DNA from: Candidatus Bathyarchaeota archaeon
Lineage (GTDB): Archaea > Thermoproteota > Bathyarchaeia > TCS64
Assembly (NCBI GenBank): GCA_030601645.1
Contig: JAUWBQ010000132.1
Location: 1-5,086, forward strand
Direction: 5' to 3'
DNA length: 5,086 nt
Shown: piece by piece, positions 1 through 4,837 of the stretch
Numbering within the stretch: position 1 is the first letter of the stretch
How the letters are laid out: each line of letters opens with the position of its first letter
Made by a program: the position numbers and the translations under genes
Notes under the pieces: generated by a model
Told to the model about the DNA's origin: nothing
What the model saw: only the letters and a program-made list of their open reading frames with translations
Databases searched by the model: none

Positions 1-1
1 G

Positions 2-1189
2 AACCTGGAGGTGGAGGCGGTCGAGTCCAACCTCACGTTCGTCGGCATGATGGGCATGATCGACCCCGCCAGAGAGGAGGTCCCCCTCGCCATCAAGACC
101 GCCCAGGGCGCAGGCATCCGCTCCGTCATGGTCACCGGTGACCACAAGATCACGGCCATAGCAATCGCCAAGGAGATAGGCATAATCGACGAGGAGACCC
201 CGTCCTCAGTCCTGGAGGGGGCGGACGTCGAGGGATTCACGGACGACCAACTCGACGACGTCATAGAGGACGTACGAGTATTCGCAAGGGTCAGCCCCGA
301 GCACAAGATGCGCATCGCCCAGAGCCTGAAGCGGCTGGGCCACATAGTCGCCATGACCGGAGACGGCGTCAACGACGCCCCCGCCCTCAAGGCCGCCGAC
401 ATCGGCGTCGCCATGGGTATCAAGGGCACCGACGTCACCAAGGAGGCCTCCGACATGATCCTCGAGGACGACAACTTCGCCACCATCGTCAAAGCCATCG
501 AGGGGGGCAGGGAGATCTATGACAACGTCTCCAAGTACATCCGCCTCATGCTCGCCGCCAACTTCGACGAGTTCATCGAGATCACGATCACCGCCGTCCT
601 CGGCCTCCCCATACCCTTCCTCCCCATCCACATCCTATGGATCAACCTCGTCACAGACGGCCTCCCCGCAGTCGCCCTAAGCGTCGACCCCCCCGACCCC
701 GACATCATGAAGTACCCCCCCAGGGACCCCAAGGAGGACATCCTCAGACGCTTCTGGAGATTCATCCTATTCGCGGCCCTCGTCGACTTCATCAGCGACT
801 TCGTCCCATTCGTCTACGTCTACGCCACCACACTAATCGGAACAGGAGACGGAGAACTCGCAGCCACCACCGCCAGAACCGTCGCATTCACGAGCATCGT
901 GTTCTTCGAGTTCATACTAGCCTACCAGTGTAGGAGCGAGACCAAGCACATATTCCAGCTGGGCTGGAAGGGATTCACCGCCAACAAGATGCTATTCATC
1001 TCCGTCATGGTAGGCCTCGCCCTCCAGTTCATGATACTATACATCCCATTCCTCAACAACGTATTCCACGTCGTACCCCTGACCCCATTCCACCTATTCC
1101 TCTGCTTCGCAGGATCACTCACCGCATTCCTGATAGTACCACAGAGACTCATCCCCAGAAGACAATACATGGAGCACAGAAAGGCCTAA
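2..1189 (+). CDS. Ca2+-transporting P-type ATPase, SERCA/PacL-like (5'-truncated by window edge)
   Basis: ATP-driven cation pump of the inner membrane, most likely exporting Ca2+. Only the last 395 codons are present; the A domain, M1-M4, the DKTG phosphorylation site and the nucleotide-binding domain lie outside the window. Visible P-domain motifs are the MIDP hinge (about nt 56-67), TGD (134-142) and TGDGVNDAPALK (356-391). M5 and M6 follow at about 535-680, then four more hydrophobic segments to about 1145 and a short basic tail. The Ca2+ ligands of SERCA can be placed: N and E in the M5 string NFDE (560, 569), N, T and D in NLVTDGLP (644, 653, 656), and an M8 Glu (908). This supports a two-site Ca2+ pump rather than a one-site PMR1 type or an H+ or heavy-metal pump. 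The M4 ligand cannot be seen. An internal ATG at 11 is not the true start. Codon use shifts within the gene, with many more A-ending codons after about nt 830. Family assignment is confident; the substrate is inferred from ligands. Confidence 0.93.
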   Translation, partial: NLEVEAVESNLTFVGMMGMIDPAREEVPLAIKTAQGAGIRSVMVTGDHKITAIAIAKEIGIIDEETPSSVLEGADVEGFTDDQLDDVIEDVRVFARVSPEHKMRIAQSLKRLGHIVAMTGDGVNDAPALKAADIGVAMGIKGTDVTKEASDMILEDDNFATIVKAIEGGREIYDNVSKYIRLMLAANFDEFIEITITAVLGLPIPFLPIHILWINLVTDGLPAVALSVDPPDPDIMKYPPRDPKEDILRRFWRFILFAALVDFISDFVPFVYVYATTLIGTGDGELAATTARTVAFTSIVFFEFILAYQCRSETKHIFQLGWKGFTANKMLFISVMVGLALQFMILYIPFLNNVFHVVPLTPFHLFLCFAGSLTAFLIVPQRLIPRRQYMEHRKA

Positions 1190-1198
1190 CCGCCTTTC
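1179..1198 (+). repeat. Stem-loop spanning the ATPase stop codon
   Basis: GAAAGGC (1179-1185) and GCCTTTC (1192-1198) form a perfect 7-bp stem with a 6-nt loop that contains the TAA stop at 1187-1189. A pyrimidine-rich stretch follows but no long T run. It could assist 3'-end formation or protect the transcript end. Archaeal termination relies mainly on T tracts, so calling it a terminator would be inference. Confidence 0.45.
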
Positions 1199-1204
1199 CT
1201 CCAC

Positions 1205-1217
1205 CAATCTTTATATA
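1205..1217 (+). promoter_or_regulatory. Archaeal TATA-box promoter of hppA
   Basis: TTTATATA at 1210-1217 is a strong archaeal TATA match, preceded by CAATC at the place expected for the TFB recognition element. With usual archaeal spacing, transcription would begin near 1238-1243, giving a leader of about 30 nt. The same core, CAATNTTTATAT, occurs before the eL15 gene at 3314-3325. The start site is predicted, not seen. Confidence 0.7.
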
Positions 1218-1223
1218 GAGTGT

Positions 1224-1248
1224 AGAAGGAAACTTCTGAGAACGTTTC
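1224..1248 (+). repeat. Overlapping small inverted repeats between TATA box and hppA start
   Basis: AGAAG (1224-1228) and CTTCT (1233-1237) flank GAAA, forming a 5-bp stem with a GNRA-type loop. An alternative pairing uses GAAAC (1229-1233) with GTTTC (1244-1248). The two stems share bases and exclude each other. As DNA, AGAAG-N4-CTTCT is also shaped like an operator just downstream of TATA. Five-bp repeats arise easily by chance. Confidence 0.3.
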
Positions 1249-1260
1249 ACCAAACTTCAA

Positions 1261-1265
1261 GAGGT
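1261..1265 (+). promoter_or_regulatory. Shine-Dalgarno site of hppA
   Basis: GAGGT at 1261-1265 sits 4 nt before the ATG at 1270 and 10 nt before a second in-frame ATG at 1276, so either Met could be used. An in-frame TGA at 1237-1239 rules out starts further upstream. Confidence 0.6.
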
Positions 1266-1269
1266 AGAT

Positions 1270-3276
1270 ATGAAAATGGCTCTCGAACCCTGGCTGATTG
1301 CACCCGTGTCCGCAATAGCATCACTCCTGATCGGACTATTCCACTACAACTACGTGAGTAGCAAAGACGCCGGCACAGACAGAATGAAGCAGATAGCCGG
1401 ATGGATACAAGAGGGCTCCAGGGCCTTCCTAAAGACAGAGTACACCTACCTAGGCGCATTCGTCGCCGTCATGGCGATAATCCTCTCAGTGGCACTGGGA
1501 GTGAAGATCGGCCTCACATTTGTATTCGGCACGGTATTCTCAGGCTTGGCAGGTATAATAGGAATGGAGGTCGCCGTGAAAGCCAACGTCAGGACGGCCA
1601 ACGCGGCCAAGAATGGTGGCCTCATCGCCGCATTCCCAATCGCCTTCAGAGGCGGAGCGGTCATGGGCCTCATGGTCGTGGGCCTGGCTCTCTCCGGAAT
1701 CAGCATCATCTACTGGCTGACAGGAGATCCAGCGGCGGTCCTGGGAATGAGCATCGGCGCCAGCACGCTGACCCTATTCATGAAGGCAGGAGGCGGAATT
1801 TTCACCAAGACCGCTGATATCGCAGCTGACCTCGTCGGCAAAGTAGAGCTCGGCATTCCCGAGGACGACCCCCGCAATCCTGCCGTCATAGCCGATAACG
1901 TCGGGGACAACGTCGGAGACTGTGCGGGCTCAGGAGCCGACCTCTTCGACTCGTACGTGGCTGCGATTATGGCTTCCATGATCCTGGGCGGCACTATGCA
2001 GATTGCCTATCTTCAGACCCTACCCCTGGTCTTCGCAGGCTTGGGTATAATCGCCTCGATTATCGGCATAGCCGCCGTGAGGGTGAGGGAAGGCGGTGAC
2101 CCGGGAACCGCCCTTAACAACGGTACGTACATCACATGCATAGTCTTCGGCGTCCTCACGTACGCTGCCACGTACTTCTATGGCTATGACATAAAGATCT
2201 GGTACGCAACCGTGGTCGGTCTGCTGGCTGGGATAGTCATCGGCATGACCTCAGACCACTACACTTCCATCAACAAAGGCCCAGCAAAGAAGACCGCTGA
2301 ATCAGCTCAGACAGGAGCCGCCATCTTCATACTCAATGGCTTCTCATACGGCTTAATCAGCTGCTTCCCCGCATTCCTCGGAATAGGCATCGGTTCAGCC
2401 ATCGCATACTCCCTCTACGGCGTCTACGGCGTCGGCATGGCCGCAGTGGGAATGCTCGCAATCGCAGGAACCATCATCGCCGGGGACGCCTACGGCCCAA
2501 TAGGGGACAACGCCAAGGGAATCGCCGAGATGTCCAAGCTCGGGGACGAGGTCGTCGACATCACAGACGAGATCGACGCAGCCGGAAACACGACGAAAGC
2601 CATCACAAAGGGCTTCGCTATAGGCGCAGCGGGGCTCACCGCCCTGGCGCTCCTCGCCTCCTTCCAGGAGATAGTCATAGACCTCCTCGGGCAGAGCATA
2701 AGCTTCGACCTCATGGACCCCATAGTCATGATGGGCATATTCATCGGGATGAGCATCCCCGTCATATTCTCCGCCATGCTCATCCTCGGCGTCTCAAAGA
2801 ACGCACATAGAATGATCGAGGAGATTAGGAGACAGTTCCGGGAGATACCCGGCCTAATGGAGGGAACAGGACAGCCTGACTACAACGCATGCATCTCCAT
2901 AGCCACTAAAGGAGCCCTCAAAGAGCTGCTGCCATTAATAGTATTCACCATCAGCACAACCCTCATAGTCGGCTTCGTAACCGGAATCAGGGGCTTAGCA
3001 GGATACCTCAGTGGAGCAATATTCAGCGGCTTCTTCCTAGCGATCCTCATGGCCAACGCCGGAGGCCTATGGGACAACGCTAAAAAGTACGTTGAGTCCG
3101 GCTACTTCGGAGGAAAGGGCTCCGACGCCCATAAGGCTGCGGTCATCGGGGACACCGTCGGGGACCCATTCAAGGACACCGCGGGACCATCACTGAACAC
3201 GCTGGTGACCGTGATATCCCAGATAGCCTCCCTCTTCGCACCCCTCATCATAGCCTACGCCCTTATAGGCGTCTAG
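1270..3276 (+). CDS. hppA: Membrane-bound ion-translocating pyrophosphatase, K+-independent type
   Basis: Hydrolyses cytoplasmic pyrophosphate and uses the energy to pump ions, most likely H+, across the membrane. At 668 residues with many hydrophobic segments it has normal full length. Catalytic motifs are intact: DLVGKVE (187-193), PEDDPRNPAVIADNVGDNVGD (197-217), GDAYGPIGDNAKGIAEM (405-421) and GDTVGDPFKDTAGPSLN (627-643), which supply the Asp/Lys ligands for Mg2+ and pyrophosphate. In GNTTKAITKG the residues Lys443 and Thr446 are those of the K+-independent class; K+-dependent enzymes have Ala at the Lys position. At the ion-gate position after DLF, where many homologues have Glu (DLFESY), this protein has Asp227. 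A Na+ role is therefore less likely but not excluded. It has its own TATA promoter 80 nt after a Ca2+ ATPase gene. T-ending codons are unusually frequent at 1801-2340 and almost absent at 2401-2700. Start: ATG 1270; ATG 1276 is possible. Family very sure, ion specificity inferred. Confidence 0.97.
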   Translation: MKMALEPWLIAPVSAIASLLIGLFHYNYVSSKDAGTDRMKQIAGWIQEGSRAFLKTEYTYLGAFVAVMAIILSVALGVKIGLTFVFGTVFSGLAGIIGMEVAVKANVRTANAAKNGGLIAAFPIAFRGGAVMGLMVVGLALSGISIIYWLTGDPAAVLGMSIGASTLTLFMKAGGGIFTKTADIAADLVGKVELGIPEDDPRNPAVIADNVGDNVGDCAGSGADLFDSYVAAIMASMILGGTMQIAYLQTLPLVFAGLGIIASIIGIAAVRVREGGDPGTALNNGTYITCIVFGVLTYAATYFYGYDIKIWYATVVGLLAGIVIGMTSDHYTSINKGPAKKTAESAQTGAAIFILNGFSYGLISCFPAFLGIGIGSAIAYSLYGVYGVGMAAVGMLAIAGTIIAGDAYGPIGDNAKGIAEMSKLGDEVVDITDEIDAAGNTTKAITKGFAIGAAGLTALALLASFQEIVIDLLGQSISFDLMDPIVMMGIFIGMSIPVIFSAMLILGVSKNAHRMIEEIRRQFREIPGLMEGTGQPDYNACISIATKGALKELLPLIVFTISTTLIVGFVTGIRGLAGYLSGAIFSGFFLAILMANAGGLWDNAKKYVESGYFGGKGSDAHKAAVIGDTVGDPFKDTAGPSLNTLVTVISQIASLFAPLIIAYALIGV

Positions 3277-3300
3277 AGGGGCTATCCAATCCTTATTTTT
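3250..3300 (+). terminator. Probable hppA 3' end: nested stem-loop plus T-rich tract
   Basis: ATAGCC (3250-3255) can pair with GGCTAT (3280-3285), and inside it ACGCC (3257-3261) with GGCGT (3268-3272). The stop TAG at 3274-3276 lies in the bulge between the stems. A T-rich stretch, TTATTTTT, follows at 3293-3300, which is the kind of tract that ends archaeal transcription. The T tract is the stronger argument; the folding is hand-read. Confidence 0.5.
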
Positions 3301-3313
3301 CCGGTGTGGTCCT

Positions 3314-3327
3314 CAATGTTTATATTA
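3314..3327 (+). promoter_or_regulatory. Archaeal TATA-box promoter of the eL15 gene
   Basis: TTTATATTA at 3319-3327 is preceded by CAATG at 3314-3318. It matches the hppA promoter core at every position of CAATNTTTATAT. Expected transcription start is near 3345-3352, leaving a leader of about 25 nt before ATG 3375. This argues that eL15 is transcribed separately from hppA. Confidence 0.7.
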
Positions 3328-3329
3328 TC

Positions 3330-3354
3330 GTAGACTTTTGTAGTTCGGTAGTCT
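3330..3354 (+). repeat. Three GTAG copies and an AGACT/AGTCT inverted repeat in the eL15 promoter
   Basis: GTAG occurs at 3330-3333, 3340-3343 and 3348-3351, starting 10 and 8 nt apart. AGACT (3332-3336) and AGTCT (3350-3354) form a 5-bp inverted repeat around the predicted transcription start. It may be a regulator site or chance; the motif is short. Confidence 0.25.
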
Positions 3355-3362
3355 CATAACAA

Positions 3363-3367
3363 GAGGA
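3363..3367 (+). promoter_or_regulatory. Shine-Dalgarno site of the eL15 gene
   Basis: GAGGA at 3363-3367 lies 7 nt before ATG 3375. An in-frame TAA at 3357-3359 excludes any upstream start, so this site fixes the N-terminus. Confidence 0.7.
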
Positions 3368-3374
3368 AAGATCA

Positions 3375-3836
3375 ATGTACCGCCATCTAAAGCAAGCGTG
3401 GAGAGCCCCCGGAGGCGGCTACCTCAGGGACCTGATGAGGAAGCGCGCGATAATCTGGAGGCGCCAGCCCGTCGTGGTCAGGATAGACAAGCCTACACGA
3501 CTAGACAGAGCCCGTCGACTAGGCTACAAAGCTAAGAAAGGCTTCGTCGTCGTCAGGGTTCGTGTGAGGCGCGGAGGAAGGAGGAAGCCCCGGCCGAAGA
3601 TGGGGAGACGCCAGAAGAGGATGGGCGTCTCTAAGTACACGCCAGCCAAGAGCATAAAACTCATCGCCGAGGAGAGGGTCGCCCGAAAGTATCCCAACCT
3701 GGAAGTCCTCAACTCGTACTGGGTCTGGGAGGATGGCACATCCAAGTGGCACGAAGTCATACTGGTTGACCCAAACAGCCCCTCTATCAAGACCGACAAG
3801 AACGTAGGATGGATGGCTGGAAAATCCAAATCCTAG
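3375..3836 (+). CDS. rpl15e: Large-subunit ribosomal protein eL15 (L15e), short form
   Basis: Structural protein of the archaeal 50S subunit that binds 23S rRNA; it has a eukaryotic counterpart but no bacterial one. The 153-residue product is very rich in Lys and Arg. Family landmarks are the N-terminal string ending [11 protein letters not shown] (7-17), [27 protein letters not shown] (36-62, written here as the family block), the basic [18 protein letters not shown] segment (68-85), [18 protein letters not shown] (98-115) and [15 protein letters not shown] (124-138). Euryarchaeal homologues such as that of Haloarcula run to nearly 200 residues and end in a basic, Gly-rich tail after the NVGW-like position; here the protein stops seven residues after NVGW (143-146). 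The next 137 nt are AT-rich noncoding DNA, so no frameshifted tail is hidden there. The N-terminus also begins a few residues later than in Haloarcula. It has its own promoter. Identification is very sure. Confidence 0.96.
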   Translation: MYRHLKQAWRAPGGGYLRDLMRKRAIIWRRQPVVVRIDKPTRLDRARRLGYKAKKGFVVVRVRVRRGGRRKPRPKMGRRQKRMGVSKYTPAKSIKLIAEERVARKYPNLEVLNSYWVWEDGTSKWHEVILVDPNSPSIKTDKNVGWMAGKSKS

Positions 3837-3846
3837 ATAAATATCA

Positions 3847-3878
3847 ATTATAAATAGCTGCAAGCCTTCATTTATAAT
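3847..3878. repeat. Perfect 9-bp inverted repeat downstream of eL15
   Basis: ATTATAAAT (3847-3855) and ATTTATAAT (3870-3878) are exact reverse complements separated by 14 nt, starting 11 nt after the eL15 stop. Both arms are A/T only and each resembles a TATA box, one facing each way. Possible roles are an eL15 3'-end hairpin, a divergent or distal promoter for the glycosyltransferase, or a protein-binding site. ATAAATA also recurs at 3837, 3850 and 3887. Confidence 0.5.
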
Positions 3879-3961
3879 GGTAAATCATAAATACGGATAT
3901 TTAGACTTCTAGGCTGAAAATAGATATAACACGATATTCCATTTAGAAAAAAAACTTAGTT

Positions 3962-3966
3962 GAGGT
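3962..3966 (+). promoter_or_regulatory. Shine-Dalgarno site of the glycosyltransferase
   Basis: GAGGT at 3962-3966 lies 7 nt before ATG 3974. It is part of a GAGGTAG word also found before hppA at 1261-1267. An in-frame TAG at 3944-3946 and no other start codon between make ATG 3974 the only choice. Confidence 0.7.
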
Positions 3967-3973
3967 AGGGATA

Positions 3974-4729
3974 ATGAATTCGAGAGAATTTCATGAAGTA
4001 GCTCCGGGGGCCTTCCATAGAGAGCCCCTTTTCTCCATAATCATCCCAACCCTTAACGAGGAGGAGAACATCGGCTACTGCCTCAAGTCATTGGCCGAGC
4101 AGACTTGGCCCCACTATGAGGTCATCATCGCAGACGGGGGAAGCACCGACAACACAATCGAGATAGCGGAGACAAACGGCCTCAAGGTCCTCTCCGTGGA
4201 GAAGACCCGCCCCCACGACGTGAGCACCGCAAAGAACCTCGGGGCGAAGCACTCCGAGGGGAGCGTCCTCGTCTTCCTAGACGCCGATATGATCATAGAC
4301 CCAAACTGTCTCGAAGTAATCGCCGAGGGCTACAGGAACCCCGAGGTAGTCGGTGTGGCCCTGAAAGTCCTCCCATCAGAGTCGAACCGCCTTGAGACGG
4401 CGCTCTACGAGTGCAACAACGTCCTCGCAAGGCTAGGCAACAAGATAGGCTTCCATGAGATAAGCTACTTCTCATGCCACTCCTACAGAAAGGACGCTTT
4501 CATGCAGGTCGGAGGCTTCAGGACAGACCTCTACGCCTGTGAGGACCTCGACCTATCCCTCAGGCTCAGGTACACCGGCAAGTACGTCGTCACACAGAGG
4601 TCGACTCTCTGGACATCACCACGTCGGCTCAGAGAGTGGTCCCACCACTGGTACCTGTACAAATACATGAAGTACCTCGCTGAGTACTACATCTACGACA
4701 AGGTAACCGACTTTTACGACGACCTCTGA
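3974..4729 (+). CDS. Family 2 (GT-A fold) glycosyltransferase
   Basis: Transfers a sugar from a nucleotide- or lipid-linked donor; acceptor and pathway cannot be read from the sequence. The 251-residue protein has the GT2 layout: FSIIIPTLNEEENI (20-33), DGGSTDNT (54-61) for nucleotide binding, DAD (103-105) as the metal-binding DXD motif, and a probable catalytic acidic pair ED at 190-191 in CEDLDLSLRLRYTGK (189-203). The C-terminal part, about 217-240, is rich in Trp, His and Tyr, with no segment long and hydrophobic enough to span the membrane. That suggests a cytoplasmic or peripheral enzyme rather than a polymerising synthase or a dolichol-phosphate mannosyltransferase with membrane anchors. 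It stands alone between eL15 and a convergent GTPase gene, so the context gives no partner. Roles in S-layer or protein glycosylation or in lipid sugars are guesses. Codon use resembles its neighbours, so recent transfer is not suggested. Confidence 0.9.
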   Translation: MNSREFHEVAPGAFHREPLFSIIIPTLNEEENIGYCLKSLAEQTWPHYEVIIADGGSTDNTIEIAETNGLKVLSVEKTRPHDVSTAKNLGAKHSEGSVLVFLDADMIIDPNCLEVIAEGYRNPEVVGVALKVLPSESNRLETALYECNNVLARLGNKIGFHEISYFSCHSYRKDAFMQVGGFRTDLYACEDLDLSLRLRYTGKYVVTQRSTLWTSPRRLREWSHHWYLYKYMKYLAEYYIYDKVTDFYDDL

Positions 4730-4837
4730 TAGGCCCCCACTGGCATCTTTATCCGTATCTCCGTTACACTCGTTGAACCCTTACTTCGCCCGCCTGTGTG
4801 AGTACCCGATTAGGATGTTCGTATCATTCGTCTCCAG
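4730..4837. other. Convergent intergenic gap
   Basis: This 108-nt gap separates two genes that end towards each other. It contains short pyrimidine-rich pieces such as CATCTTTATCC (4743-4753) and a TCCGTATCTCCGT direct repeat near 4751-4763, but no clear hairpin and no long T tract for either strand. I see no RNA gene in it. Confidence 0.5.

Larger units (their letters stand above)
3837..3973 (+). other. AT-rich intergenic region between eL15 and the glycosyltransferase
   Basis: This 137-nt gap is strikingly A/T-rich compared with the genes on either side and has no credible ORF. It holds the 9-bp inverted repeat, several TATA-like words and an A8 run at 3947-3954. A TATA-like AATAGATATAAC at 3919-3930 is the best placed promoter for the next gene, with a start predicted near 3950. 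Several other boxes compete, so the choice is uncertain. I looked for box C/D RNA motifs and found only a lone CTGA. Confidence 0.5.

Noticed and set aside
206..631. Reverse-strand ORF of 141 codons inside the ATPase gene
   Set aside because: It lies opposite an unmistakable P-type ATPase; its Asp/Gly/Val-rich product is what the reverse of C-ending codons gives, and it has no recognisable domain.
637..933. + strand ORF in another frame of the ATPase gene
   Set aside because: Arg/His/Pro-rich low-complexity product typical of an out-of-frame read of GC-rich DNA.
1401..1817. + strand 138-codon ORF overlapping hppA
   Set aside because: Arg/Gly/His-rich shadow of the intact pyrophosphatase frame; no start signal of its own was seen.
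3519..3863. Reverse-strand ORFs opposite eL15
   Set aside because: They are antisense shadows of a conserved ribosomal protein gene with no family resemblance.
3863..3915. AGCCT/AGGCT inverted repeat across 43 nt
   Set aside because: Only 5 bp, with mismatches on both sides; expected by chance.
3876..3920. Possible box C/D guide RNA
   Set aside because: A CTGA box D-like word is at 3914-3917, but the upstream ATGGTAA is a poor box C and no second box pair is present.
4730..4837. tRNA-like GGTTCAA word on the reverse strand of the convergent gap
   Set aside because: No T-stem partner, acceptor stem or anticodon arm can be built around it.
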